A stretch of 64,000 bases of DNA, taken from contig CM067445.1 in NCBI GenBank assembly GCA_034508935.3, positions 78,747,348 through 78,811,347 of the forward strand, written 5' to 3'. Below, piece by piece: positions 1 through 13,100 of the stretch. The stretch comes from Berghia stephanieae. Lineage: Eukaryota > Mollusca > Gastropoda > Nudibranchia > Aeolidiidae. A program made the position numbers and the translations under genes. The notes under the pieces are model-generated. The model made no database searches and had not been told where the DNA came from. It was given only the letters and a program-made list of their open reading frames with translations. How positions within the stretch are numbered: position 1 is the stretch's first letter; the number at the start of each line of letters is the position of its first letter.

Positions 1-848
1 ATTCATTCAACTTTATGAAAACAATATAGATAACCTTTTTCTTAAAATGGACTTTAAATAATATTAGCTGTTATTTGAAAAACAAAGCAAGACGTCTTAA
101 AACATAATTTATTTTGTCCTCTAATTATTGCTAGATAATAGGGCTCAGTGAAGAAACCATTAATATTGTCAAATAATGTTATTTTTAGATACAATCCAAC
201 ATGACTTATGGGGGGGGGGGGGGGGGGGCAAGCCATTTTAGTTCATTTCAGTTTTGCTGATGCTCAGCATTATTTTTTGTCATTTTAAAGAAATACAGAC
301 AATTTATATATTTTTAGATTATTCATCGTAAAACATATTTCCAGTGCAATTATGTGAAATATCTAAGGGGTCTCATTCTTTTTATTTTGTTTTCAATATA
401 CCAATGTCTTGACTTCATATCTTGTTTATCTTGTTAAATTATCTCTTTCCTTTCAGAAATGATATTAAATAAAGTCATACTTAAACTTTAGTGTGCACCT
501 GTAGTTAGTTTGGTATATATTCATCGTTAGTGAATATTTTATAAGCTACTCTCAGCTAGTGTAAATTTAGATATGCCCTGTTTTGATTCACTTAAAGCAA
601 ACTCTTATCGCTCATCGCAACCCTCGACATGTATTTTGTGGAGACATGGACTGAACAAACAATAAATATAGAAGTTTTAGCAAAAGACAAAATATGAAAT
701 AACATACATTTTGGACCAAAGCCCCCCTCAAACAACAACGAGCATTAACTAAAACAATTCGACAGCTTGATAGGTGGAAAGACAAACATTCATGTGGGTA
801 TCCATATTTATTCAATAACCTTATAATGGAGGTAGCAACTTTTTGAAC
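1..848. other. Gene-free AT-rich stretch
   Basis: No coding exon recognised on either strand. Holds a 19-base poly-G run at 210-228. May be intron of the GRAF-like gene if its BAR exons lie upstream of the window. Confidence 0.5.
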
Positions 849-1183
849 GCGGGTGGTTGGATGGGAGCATCACCCTTGAATCATATACCTATGATGTTCG
901 CATGGGTGTACGATCCGATAGTGATGTCGTTTCTTCTTCTCTTTACTAGCCTATCCTGCTTCTTTGGTTTGTGATTGTATTTTTGACAGGGGATATTTTT
1001 TTTCTGTAAATCTTCTGCCTGTTTGTTCTTGGTTATTTATAATTTAGCTTATGATATCTTTAGGTTATGATTTTGATTTACATTTGTACTATGTTTGTTA
1101 GATTGCTTGTTTTTTTGTTTCAGCGGTCTCTCATATAACCTCAATTGTGTTGGAAGAGACCTAAAGCAACAAAGCAACAAACA
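849..1183 (+). mobile_element. Short retroposon, family D, copy 1
   Basis: About 335 bp starting GCGGGTGGTTGGATGGGAG and ending in a CAAA-type tail. It is flanked by a perfect 12-bp target-site duplication, AACTTTTTGAAC, at 837-848 and 1184-1195. Near-identical copies lie at 15952 and 41544. No open reading frame of note. Tail and duplication indicate LINE-assisted retrotransposition (inference); the near identity indicates recent activity. Confidence 0.85.
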
Positions 1184-1263
1184 AACTTTTTGAACAGGAT
1201 GATTTGTTGCCGTATTTGTTAAGCTGTGATCACAGAATTATGTGTACATTTTTATTACCTTAC

Positions 1264-1348
1264 TTTTGGTGTAAAAGATCATAGTCATCGGCAGTTTCAT
1301 CCAGTTCCAGGTCTTTGCAGACATTGGCGATCGTGGCTTTCTGATCTT
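1264..1348 (-). other. Unexplained coding-like fragment
   Basis: Read on the minus strand, this short, locally GC-richer stretch gives an acidic peptide containing NVCKDLELDETADDYDLL. An AG precedes it and AAAAGTAAGG follows, so it could be a small exon, a captured gene fragment or a transposon piece. I do not recognise the protein, and the upstream sequence lacks a good pyrimidine tract. Confidence 0.25.
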
Positions 1349-1699
1349 GTCTATATTTCGTTTGTTTGTTGTTTTTTTTTTGGGTTTTTTTTTTTTGTTT
1401 GTGAAAGAAGGAAATGGGTCCTGTCTGTCCTTTATCTATCCAACTGTTTAGGTTTTGTGTATAGCTCATTTATTGTCTTCTACATGATCTTTGTCCCCTC
1501 AGTTTTTCCAGTAGTCATAAGTTTTTCAAATCGATCTTACTTGTTGATATGGCCTACAATTTTTAGTTGCCTTACTCAAAATGTTTGAATCTGTTTTGTT
1601 TTCATACCAATTTTTGTTAATATAATTATTTAAAGACTTTATCCTTCTAGAGCCATGGTTCAGCAACAATTCTATTTCTTTTTTTTATTTATTTGTTTT

Positions 1700-1997
1700 C
1701 CACTATTGGTCTAGTGGTATGACACTCGCCTTTGGATTGGAAGGTCCTGGGTTCAAAACCTGAGCAGTGCATAGTTGAGTCCTTGGAAGATGGCTCTTTA
1801 CTTATATTCTCTCATCTTACTCAGGTGTAAAATGAGTACCTGGCCGCTAACAGCATTGTCTCTTTCTGCAAACATTGCAATTATTCGCCTAACAGGTGTC
1901 ATGTCTTGCCTACATGTTAAGTGTTGCTGTTGGCTAGAAACCCCTTTTAAAGCGTTTTGAGCACATTTAGTAGGTATTGCGCAATACAAATGTTCTT
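1700..1997 (+). mobile_element. tRNA-derived SINE (family A)
   Basis: A-box-like TGGTCTAGTGG at 1707-1717 and B-box-like GGGTTCAAAACC at 1749-1760 form a tRNA head. A body of about 180 bp follows. The tail contains AAAGCGTTTTGAGCACAT and a 'gcgcaatacaaat' end. Reverse copies sit at 7322 and 49738; tail-only pieces at 13553, 24930 and 29112. Confidence 0.8.
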
Positions 1998-2436
1998 TTG
2001 TTTTTTTTTAAAGCTACATAAGAAAAATCAGAACAAATATATATTCTTATCATACAGATCTTTGTCTTTATTTTTATATGTTGTATTATCGATTTTGCTT
2101 TATACTAATTTAATTTAATTTTTTTTCTTATTTCATCGTCATTTATTGTTTTTGCTGTGTTGCAAAGGAAATTTTTAAAAATGTTAATGGTAGTAATTAT
2201 ATGCCTTTTTTACCTAATAGGAATGAGTTTATACTTAATACAAAGAGATATAGATAGTTATTAATTGATGAACAAAAATTTAATTCACCTCCACAACTAT
2301 ACACTCTCATATTCATGCACTCACACACACACCCGCACGCACGCAGGTTGTTAGAGGGTAAAATTTAGTAAGATATAATTAAAATAAAGTGGATTGAGGC
2401 CAGGGCATAAGTGCTATGAAAATACCATTATTATTT

Positions 2437-2437
<1 letters not shown>

Positions 2438-2487
<50 letters not shown>
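2438..2487. repeat. (ATT)n microsatellite
   Basis: About 16 uninterrupted ATT units visible directly. Confidence 0.95.
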
Positions 2488-2488
<1 letters not shown>

Positions 2489-4269
2489 GATTTTTATTAT
2501 CATTTTAATTATTGTTGATAAGCTATGCATCTCTGTAATTATTCATAAACGATCGTTGGATTATAAGTTAACCAAAATCTTAGACAAATATTTCATCAAA
2601 AAAAACAAAAAACAAACTAAACAAGGTTGATTGTGTAGTATAATTATTACTGAGTTGATGTAATGAAGATGGAATGTGCGCTTATATAATGTTTATCTTT
2701 ATATATTTATTTCTTTCTTTTGGTGTAAGGGGTGGGGAAGAGGAAAGAATTGAATCAAACATATTATCAATTCACTTTTTTTCAAATTTATGGTTTATTG
2801 AGTTTACTTTTAGGAATTTGGTGATATGCAGTTAAATTTAATAAAATTTCTCATTCATGCTTGATTATTTTTTTTTTATATATTTTTTTCTCATCTGATT
2901 GTCAGGGCTTAAGGAAACAAACCAAAAAGAAAAGATTAGAACAAATCAAAATCAAATATTAATAAAACCAAAACAGACTAATAACAAAAACAAAACAATG
3001 TATTTAAACGAATAAGTCCACTATATTTTTGCAAATTTCTTAACCTTCAGATCACATATTGTCTCCCAAAAGTCTGTTTTAAATTGATAAATCGATTAAA
3101 AACTCTTTTTTCCTACATAAATGAGATGAGTTTTCAAATCCTACGATTTAAAAGGACATCAAGAAAGTCACAAAAGAGATTTGTGAAACAAATAAGCAAG
3201 AGAACTCTGTAAATAAATTTTTTACCATGTACAATATTTTACTCTCCTTCTTTTACATTTTGAATATTTTGATTCACTGGGATATGCTTTTATTAAATCA
3301 CCAGCTTCAATTTTAACAATGTGGGTACTGCCACTTATTCTACAGGTGCGCTTTCTTGTCAAACCTGTTTAAAAAACTGAAATTATATCCATGATAGCCA
3401 TGATTTATTGCCGACAAGGGTCTAACCTTTGATATTCCTGATTACTTTAATTCCGTAATCAGAAGGTTGTGGTGAATGAAGAATACTCCAATTGAGGAAG
3501 GCTGTTTTGGGGGTGGGAACGGGGTTCATGTAGTTTTCTTCTATTGCATCTGTCTAGCACTGTAACATTCTGATTTTTAAGATTTTGACCTTGCTCTTGG
3601 GACTGTATTTCAATCTTAAAATTTTTTTAGAACAGCCATTTAAGATCAGATTTACAATTTATTATTTAGTGTTATTGGTAAGTTCATCTAGCCAACCCGT
3701 TTTGTTTACACCAGACATTTCATGTAAGTGGCAGTAGACTACAGTTTCTTTTGGTTTTGGATGATTTTTTAATTTAATTTTTTTTTAAATGATGATATAT
3801 GACTCCAATATGAAAAAAAAAAATATATCCGGTTAAATAGAGTCAAGCAAGGTTTGAATTTTCTTAATCCTTTGCTTAATCTTGCAACAATTTCCCTCCG
3901 TCCCCACCATAACCCGAACATAAATTTTCATAAAATATATTCACCTCTTTCAAGGTCCCAATGTTATACTCATGACAATATCTTTCTACGCCTCTTGTGT
4001 GGCAATTACTATACAATGTTTTTTATATGTTAAGTGCCTCGACTCAAAGCACATTGTTGACAGGTCTCTGGTTTTATCCTCCATTCAATGATAGTCATCT
4101 TTTTTTTTTTTACCCACAAATTACGTTTCCGTTATGGAACAATATTTTAAAGACTTCAATAGACAATTTAGGAAGGTAGCATGATTTTTCTTTTTGTCTT
4201 TTTTTTTTTTTAATTTTTGGATATCCAACAACAGCAGTTGTGCTCTGACTGAATCAGGTGGTTTATATG

Positions 4270-4396
4270 GAGGAGAAGAAGAAGAAGAAGAAGAAGAAGA
4301 AGAAGAAGAAGAAGAAGAAGAAGAAGAAGAAGAAGAAGAAGAAGAAGCAGAAGAAGAAGAAGAAAAAGGAGGAGGAGGAGGAGGAGGAGGAGGAGG
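4270..4396. repeat. (GAA)n to (GAG)n compound microsatellite
   Basis: A run of GAA units with one GCA interruption passes into GGA units at its 3' end. The strand is fully purine-rich, so it is a candidate for triplex (H-DNA) formation. Confidence 0.95.
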
Positions 4397-5529
4397 CGGT
4401 TTGATAGGATAGGGGGAGGTGGAGAAGAAGATTATAACCTATCAGAATCACGCAGTCTAATTTTGTAAATATCAGGCAGGACATGCTGTTCTCTGAACCC
4501 ACGACACCATTGTTATTACTTTTTTTTTTGTGTCTGAATATTTTTTTTTTCCTGACAAAAAATACAGGTGAATTTGTTGAGGTGTCTTTGGTGTTAATTA
4601 CACATCTTTTTTTTTTGTTTGGAGTCTCACTTACTCCTTTTCTTTTTATCCCTTTATTTTCTCATGACAACTCTTATATTATTTTCACACCCTTTCATAT
4701 GTTTTAATCCTTTAAAAGAATGATACTAATGAAATATATTGATATGATTATAAGTATAGTAAAACATTTTTTTTTTAAATCAGGGTAAATTCAATGTGTT
4801 GAAGTAATTTCTTGAATTTAAAAATGCAAAAATTTAAAAGTGAACTTAAGCACAGTTTTGTATGTAGATGGAAAGACATCAATATACAGTAATTATATCT
4901 TTTTAAATAACCTATTTCATTTTGTGCTATGGTTACAACTCACATTGCTTTTGTCATTGATTTAATGATTATCAAGTTGATTTAATGTTGTTAAGTTGAT
5001 TTAATGATTGCCAAGGCCAGGTCGTTTTACTGCGTTGTCCTTTTCTTCTATGAGTATGAAGAATCCTTTTAATGGCATAGTTAGCAAATATTGCAATAAA
5101 ATTATATGAAGAGTGGTTTTCCAAAACTCCCTAACTCCGTTTTTCCCCATATTGAGATATTGAGGATTATTTTCCCTAAAATTTCTCATTCAGTCTATTA
5201 TTTTATCATATTTAAACTTCAAATTCACATAAATCATTGGAAATTCTTGTGCAAATTGATGTTTAAAATAAAGTTTACGCTTCAATATATCTCATGAGGG
5301 GAAAATCTCAAAAAGTAGAAAAATCAACTTAACGAGTTTTGGTAAACCAGCCTTCATATTTTTAATGATATCAACCTTGAGAAGGAAAAAAAAACCCTAT
5401 ATCTCATGAGTCATTGTAAGCATACCATGCCTGTAATATCAGATTGCAATGATGTATTGTGATAATGAAATTTCACACGCGTTATAAAGATTTTATTAAG
5501 CAATTGACCACAAAGCTGGATATTGTCAC

Positions 5530-6540
5530 TAAGATTATTTTATTATAATATATGTAGCTACATTAATAAAGACAGCAACCACCTCCGTTCCGTCATTGAA
5601 AACATACCAAAAAGCATAGCACTGAGGGTGAGCAAACTTTCAGAAAACAGAGAGATATTCAACGTCGCAGCCACCCCCTACAAAGAAGCACTCACAAAAA
5701 GCGGATACAACACACCATTTGAATACACAGACGCCCCCCTTTCATGTAAACCCCAACACACAAGTGAAGAACGCAAAACAAGAAAACAACATATTACTTG
5801 GTTCAACCCACCTTTCGACAAAAACGTCAGCACAAACATTGGACAGCAGTTCCTGAAGTTAATTGATACACACTTTCCAAAAAACCACAAGCTCCATAAA
5901 ATTATCAACAGGAATACCATAAAAATAAGCTACTCGTGTATGTGCAACATAGAACAAAAAATTTCAAGCCACAACAACAAAAATATTAATAAACCACCGA
6001 CAAGAGCAAAACCCACCGACCAGAAAATGCAACTGCAGAAATAAGGAACATTGCCCACTAAACAAACAATGTTTAGAATCAAGTTTAATTTACCAAGCCA
6101 TAGTCACCGAAACTAAAACAAACAAGCAAGAAAAATATGTAGGACTAACGGAAAATAATTTCAAAACAAGATACAACCTCCACACCTCAACATTTAGAAA
6201 CACTAACAAAAAAACATTCACAAAACTCAGCGAACATATTTGGAAATTAAAAGACAACAAACTAGACCACAACATTTCATGGAAAATTTTATCTAAAGCA
6301 ACAGGATACACACCAACATCAAAACAATGTAGCTTATGCCTGGAAGAGAAATATACTATAATCAAACACCCTCATGAAGCCACACTCAACGCGAAAAATG
6401 AGATGTACAATACATGCCCACATCGCCGGAAGTTCCTGTTAATCAACTACAAACCGGAACCACTTCAACAAACAACAACAGTCAACAAACCAACTCAGTC
6501 CTGACGATGGCTAATTAGGCCTGAAACATTAATGTAGACT
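5530..6540 (+). mobile_element. Penelope-like retroelement remnant (3' part)
   Basis: The translated sequence resembles the C-terminal part of an endonuclease-bearing Penelope-like element. A conserved segment (SVIENIPKSIALRVSKLSEN, then PYKEALTKSGY) comes first. A Cys-rich patch follows (CNCRNKEHCPL), then a GIY-YIG-type endonuclease region (EKYVGLTENNFKTRY, LSEHIWKLKD, QCSLCLEEK). The reverse transcriptase part is absent, so this is a 5'-truncated, broken fossil. A hammerhead-type motif overlaps the end of the reading frame and an (AT)n tract follows within 100 bp. Family call is by remembered motif similarity. Confidence 0.75.
6497..6540 (+). ncRNA. Type I hammerhead ribozyme motif
   Basis: All core parts are in order. 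Stem I 5' strand AGTC (6497-6500); CTGACGA core (6501-6507, fits CUGANGA); stem II with GGC/GCC pairs (6509-6511 with 6519-6521) behind one T-T mismatch; GAA (6523-6525); stem III ACA/TGT closing a TTAA loop (6526-6535); cleavage-site A after GU (6536); stem I 3' strand GACT (6537-6540), fully complementary to AGTC. Penelope-like elements are known to carry such motifs. The T-T mismatch may weaken activity. Cleavage is predicted 3' of 6536. Confidence 0.75.
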
Positions 6541-6632
6541 ATCTCAAACATTGTGGTAAATATAAAAATAATAATTCGCTCCATTACTACATGTCGAGCA
6601 CTTTTCGTACCATATTTGTATCAAACATGATT

Positions 6633-6633
<1 letters not shown>

Positions 6634-6719
<86 letters not shown>

Positions 6720-6783
6720 ACTACCTCCCCTCTCTATCTCTCCCCCTTTTTCTCTCTCTTTTTCTCTCTCCCCCTCTTTCTCT

Positions 6784-6838
<55 letters not shown>

Positions 6839-6885
6839 CTCTCTCTCTCTCTCTCTCTTCACTCACTCAATCTCTCTCACTCTCA
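6634..6885. repeat. (AT)n followed by (CT)n microsatellites
   Basis: (AT)n spans 6634-6716; pyrimidine-rich CT and CCCTCT repeats run to about 6885. The AT tract follows the Penelope-like remnant closely. Confidence 0.95.
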
Positions 6886-7062
6886 TTTAATTTTGCTTTT
6901 AATTGGATCTGATTTGATACTTCCTTATGCGTGATTTTATACTCTGAAATGGTTATAATTCATATCCCCTTATTCAGAGAATTAAAATTATTACCATCAA
7001 AAATAGGAAGAGAAGGATTTGGTTTTGCATTGACTCAAACTCTAACTATATTTATTATTCAG

Positions 7063-7132
7063 AAACCATTTGACCAGTCGGGTACCTTGAAACGGTTGAC
7101 GCGGGAAGGCTACCTATATGTCATGGAGAAAC
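7063..7132 (+). CDS. Graf: Graf exon a: BAR-PH junction and first PH strand
   Basis: 70 bp after TTATTCAG, ending at donor GTAAGT. Starts in phase 0 ([12 protein letters not shown]) and ends one base into the Arg codon of MEKR. The segment [10 protein letters not shown] is the start of the PH domain. First exon recognised in the window. Confidence 0.9.
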
Positions 7133-10100
7133 GTAAGTAATTTAGATTTATTCCCATTAAAAATTAAAAATAGGATAGTCAGGTATAGCATACTGTATAA
7201 GTTTGACATATACACATACGCACTAACACACCGATGTTTATATCTAAGACTAGCTAAAAATCATACACTTTCTACTAAATGTGCTCAGACAGCTCAAGCC
7301 ATCAGCATCTCTTAACATTTAGGACAAGCATGAAACCTAAAAGGCGCTGTTACAATATTATTTTCGACATAGACAATGCTGTTAATGGCAGATATTCATT
7401 TTACACCTGAGTGCAGTTGGAAAATGTGAGTCGAGAATATTTTCAAGAATTCAGCTTTCAAGTGGAACTTGAACTAGGTACCTACAATTCCAAAGGCCAC
7501 AAAGCCACACAGTGATAAGGGCTTATATAGATATTGATATCTGTACTCTATATAAATATTTATGATTTATATACTCCTTGGCTGAGTGGTTAAGACATTA
7601 CACTGTGACCAGGAAGGTACCAGGTTCGAGCCCTACTTCATGTGCTGTAGTTTTTTTCTCTTTAGGAAAGATTATTAACCCCCAAATTGCTCACTTGGAC
7701 AACATGTGGGATTCTTGTTGACATCAGACATCTATATTCCTTCATGGAATGCCCAGGCAATGGTATCTAATGATGCCCTGGCGGATGGCGTAATTTGTGT
7801 TAACTTTTTTTTTAATACTCCTTGCCCTTTCCATAGGTGTGATGGGAACCACAGGCTGGACCAAGTACTATTGTCAATACAAAAAGGAGTCTAAAGAATT
7901 CTACATGATTCTGTATAACCAAGTTGGGGCAAACTGGTAAGTCAATACCAGATCCTGATCCATCATAGGAGACAGCACAATTATTAAACATTTATTTTTT
8001 AGGTTTGGGAGTTGAGATTTTGTCATTTTGAAAACTCTTCTTCTTCTTCATATTTTTCTTCTTCTTCTTCTTCTTCTTCTTCTTCTTCTTCTTCTTCTTC
8101 TTCTTCTTCTTCTTCTTCTTCTTCTTCTTCTTCTTCTTCTTCTTCTTTTTCTCTTCTTCTCTTCTTCTTCTTCTTCTTCTTCTTCTTCTTCTTCTTCTTC
8201 AAAATTTTGTCTATGATATAATTATATTTTAAAAATAATTTTTCTGAACAATTGATGTAATAGGAATAATGAAATGTGAAGGGCTGTCTCAAAATAGTAT
8301 TATGAAGGGGTGAATTTGATGCTGAACATTAAATTATATTCTTTACACAAAAAATTGGAATTTAAGTCTATGCCTTTATTTAGGGGAGTGAATTTTGTTT
8401 CTCAGACTTCAAATAATTTGAACCCTTTAATTATCATTTATACTTTTAAGAAAGTAAGTAGTCCTTCAGAGCCATTAGGCCCATGGAGCTGGCGTTTATC
8501 CCAGTTTCTATAGCATTAAATGGACACTAGAAATTTCTACCCTTTGAATAGGATGTTAGTCTATCTCAAAGTACGTTTTGCCAGATCTAATAGATCCAGC
8601 TACCACACTGCTGGGTGGACAGGGGGGTGGAGGGGTCAGAAAAGAATCTGGACTTCACCCTCAAATTTAAACTCTGTCTTCTTTATCTAGAGTTTTCCAA
8701 GATAATACCAGACTGACGCTTTGAACCCGACGATTAAACAATCAAGTGTCACAGAATGATATTAAATCTCAGAATTGCCTAAGTTATTCAAGCTGGTCAG
8801 GGAAAAACTTTGAAAAATAAATTGAATGAAATGAATTCTTAGAAATTTCTCTTGTTTTAATCTTAAACGTTTAACACATTTTCTATACTTTTCTCTCTCC
8901 CTAGAGTGAACCAGAGCAGTACACCCTTGAAACATGTGTCAGGTGAGATGACTTAACTATACTCATGAGTTATAGAAGTGAATTAGTAAATAAATGACAA
9001 ATTTACCTAAAATTGAACATGTATCCAGGGTGTATCTGAATGCACTTTGCAATACTTGTTTTTTTTTCTCCTGTAAGTAGGCCATTATTGATCATATTTC
9101 CATTTTATATAGTATTGCTTCACAGACGAAAAGCTGTACGATTTATTAGCTGTACAATATCGTCACACCCTACATTTTATTAGGTAGTCAATTCATCAAA
9201 GTCAAGAGATTAAATGTGTGAAAAGCTTTTCTTTTCAAAAGTCCCTAAATGTGATATCTTTGTCACCCACCAAATCATTGTCTATTTTCAATACTGCTCC
9301 TCTTTGTCAAATGACTACATGTTGTTCACTTGGCCATTCTTACCACCGAGTTATGATGTTTTTAAATGTGATGCTAACTCTGATATTAGACCCAAAAATG
9401 ACCTGACGGAAATTTTAATCAAAGATGAACCTCGCTCATAAAATAAAAGTATTTGTTTAGAATCCCAGAAGAGGCAAAACGTTTAGTCATGATCTCTGTC
9501 TAATAATAGCATTTCTTGGTTGGTCTTTAAAATGAAAATAACATGGTTGAAATTATGTAAAACATGACTTAAAAGATGTTATATCAACAACAAAAATGTC
9601 GACACAAATATATGTAATTGAAGAACACTCGATTTAATCAGATGAGAATTTATTATATATTGTGTATGACTTACTTCACTGAAGACAAAATGTGACAGCC
9701 TTAACTGTCGAAAGGAGATTGGATATATACACACTTAATGCATACTCAGTGAGATGTAGGTGGCGTTGAAAATGAACGAGAAGTAAAGAAATAGAAATAA
9801 GCCCGAATTTCATGTTTGCATATATAGATGGTTAAAAGCATTTTGAGAGTAGTTATAGCTCCCAGAGAAGGAGAGTACAATTGAAAGATGTTTCAGCCTT
9901 TGGCCCTCATTAGGGAATGACAGACAATTACAAAAATACCTTTAAAACTTTATAGCTAATACTATCTTGTATTAAAATTATAATAAATTGTGTGTGCGTT
10001 TTATTTGTATAATTTTAAAAAATATAAGACTGTAAACCCATGATGAATGCTTAAGTCGAAAAAACAGTTTTTCTTTGTTTTGTCTGTTTCCCAGAGCTAA

Positions 10101-13100
10101 AACCACTTCCATCTATTTTTATATATCATGACTTTAACAGACACAATTCGCCATTTCTTTTTACATTACAGGAGGGCATCAGATTCAATAGACAAGAGGT
10201 TTTGCTTTGATATCACATTCAAGGGAAAGTAAGTATATATATGATTTTCCTTATTTCTCTATTTTATATTTCTATATGTACACACCGATTCTCTTAGTCA
10301 TTATAAGAATAATCTCTTTCTCCTCAAAACAAAACAAAAACACCATCTCAATTCACTTTTTGTTTGAGAAGTTTACTAATTACATCTAAGTTTACAACAA
10401 AATAAACTGCCCAAAGAATGACTTTGGAACATTTAATGATTCATCACCAAAAAACTCTACACAATCTGACAACATACCATATATTAGGAGGCATGAATTA
10501 GGATATTAATCAAAACTTTTATTTAGGTACTTTCACAGAGATTTAGATTTTGCTAAACTCAACATGAAAATTATTGGACTTCATTTCTCGACAGATTTGC
10601 CAGTAAGTATATTATTTGTGCAGTGTCAATCATAAAATGTGATAATCATTTGGAATTTAGATGGGGATTATTCATTTGCATGAAAAAAATCATATTGTGA
10701 CATTTTGATGAATATTTATTTTAACATTTTTTGTTGTTGTGTAGGCCAGTTATGACATTCCAGGCCTTATCAGAGGACGACAGGAGACTTTGGTTGGATG
10801 CTATGGATGGAAAGGAACCTGTGAGTTTGGGATTTTGGCATAGTATTCACAATGAATGAATAGGGGAAGGACAGGAAGGAATTGCCATTTTCCTTCACAA
10901 GGCAGAATCTAGAAAAGATTTGATAATCATGGTCTTCAACAGACTCGACATTGGATGATGATGATGTGGTGTTAGTGGTTGTGGTGCTGGTGGTAAAGGC
11001 TGGATATCTGTTTGTTTTGTTTTGTTTTGTTTTTTAGTGTATGTATGTGTCTGTGCGTGTGTTTGCATGTGTTTGTGTGTGTGGGTAAACTCAAATAACG
11101 TTACTACTTCTGAAGGTACTGGTTCGGCAAATCTGTGAAACATTTTGTTTCTTTTTTACTGAAACCATCTGGCCCACCTGGGTGTAATTATTTTACAAGA
11201 AATGCCTATACAACTATCCCTCCAGCTGGAAGCTGTAAAATAATGAACAATAAGGAATAGCTTCAAAAAATAACAAAATACCAAACACAGAACGTTTCGG
11301 GTTCAAAACCGTTCTTCAGACAATAACAAAAACAATAAAAACATTAATACAGCACTTAAAGCCTAGCAAGACAGACGGCAGAGAACTATTTAGCATGATT
11401 GTCCTCAAGTGAAAGGATCTTGACTGAAGAAGGGTTTTGTTCTTTTTCAAAGCTGTTATATTCTTTTTGGTCACTGTAATTTTAATGCAGCTCAGTGATC
11501 TTTGATTTTCTGACATTTGTACAGTAATATTGTTAAGGTTAGAATAGATCTGTTGCTCAAAATCTTCATGACTTCGGTCAAGAGAAAAATGAGAAATAAC
11601 ACATTGTTAGAATGGATGCAGAAGGCTTATTAAATTTTATCTAATATAAACTGAATTGATTGTAAGTTCAATTGTTTCCATTTTTATTTTTGTTTAACTG
11701 CTTGATCAAAAGTTTAAACTATTTTTCAATTTTTCTATCCTCAGACATACACTATGCATAATATCAAGAAAGATGATTGTAAGATATGTATGTTTTAGTT
11801 TTCTCTTCTTAAATTCAAAGCTTTTATTAATTTTAAAAAACCTTTTCAAAGATAAACATTCTAGTAAATTCCTTCAACCATGCTCTTTTTTTTTTCTTCT
11901 ATATATCACTTTCTTATTTAATAGAAAATTAAATGAATCTCTCGCATCATTTGCTAAACTATGATAATTTAGTGACTTTAAAAATTATCAATATAGTTCA
12001 TTTTTGAAAAACTTACTTCCAGTTTTATCATCCGTATCTTATCTTTGAAGAAATAGCAATATCTTTGGGATTTTTTCTCCAGCTAATTCATCAAATATAT
12101 ATAATATAATTTTATAATTTTTTAAAATGTTTTTTTTTTTCTATTTCAGCTATATTAGATGATGTTGGATTCTCATTCATTCGAAGGTCCATTGAGGCCA
12201 TTGAATCTCGAGGTTTGTTGAATGTTCGAAATCAAAATTATGTAAAGACTATATTTAGTTTTCTTTATTATTTATTTATTAAATGTTTTTTTTTCAATTT
12301 TGGTTCAATCAATTTTTTGATATTAAGAGTTCCAATATCATGAATATATGATGGCTAGACCAATTTTCACCAGCAGCTTAGAACGCTCAATCATAGAATA
12401 TAGATGTATATTTGGGATTTGTTCGCAAAGACTGACTTTGTGGAAAAATTATTAACCATCCATAGTCTGGCATCTTGATCTATTTTGCAACAGCAACAAT
12501 CAGCAAAACAAACAAAACTACACAATTTTAAATAGACAGTAATTTAATGTGTGTTACTTAACAGTCAATACTTTGTATGACTCCATTGGCCACCTGTAAA
12601 GCAACTATTTGTTTCTTCATTGACTTGGTAAGAGACTTAATGAATACTGGATCTATTTCACTCCAAATGCCTGTTAGAATTTGAAAGAAATCGTTAGAGC
12701 ATATTTGCCCTCAGTCTTTTTCATGAAACACCAAATGTGCTTGACAGGGTTTAAGTCGGAGAAACCGCTGGTCATGTTAGAACTCTCACTCCGGCATCCC
12801 TCAGACATTATCCCTACTTAATACAATCATCTGGTAAGGTACTTCTGCTTACCCCTAAATCACTCAACGTCCTCGATGCGGTATGAAATAGGTCGCTCTC
12901 GTGGGTGTTAACTATTTCACGGTCAATCACATCAGATATTATCTTGGGACAGCCTGATCTAGGCCAATCCATGACAGTACCACATTGATTGTAGTACCTC
13001 AAGTAGAGAGTTTTTCGTGAACAATTAAACAGTGTTGCATCTGTTACTTTGCGGCCAGATTGAAGATGTCCAATAGCTCTTGCTCTCTCCTTATTTGTCA

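Larger units (their letters stand above)
1998..5529. other. Gene-free stretch
   Basis: AT-rich sequence with poly-T and poly-A tracts and two trinucleotide repeats (listed separately). I searched for BAR-domain exons of the GRAF-like gene and saw none, though a short exon could be missed by eye. Confidence 0.45.

Noticed and set aside
4194-4502. Poly-Glu / poly-Ser/Phe open frames
   Set aside because: Translation of the GAA/GAG microsatellite only; the same holds for 8012-8292 and 6591-6890.
5523-6044. Independent 173-aa host gene
   Set aside because: The protein continues past the frame end into a GIY-YIG-type region typical of Penelope-like elements, so it is part of that fossil.
7565-7650. 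Functional tRNA gene
   Set aside because: A and B boxes are present but no acceptor stem closes and the sequence continues into a SINE-like body. The same reasoning applies to 29046, 44549, 50015 and 60025.
11282-11319. Active hammerhead ribozyme in family E
   Set aside because: The position after GU is G and stem I does not pair in any of the three copies, so self-cleavage is unlikely.
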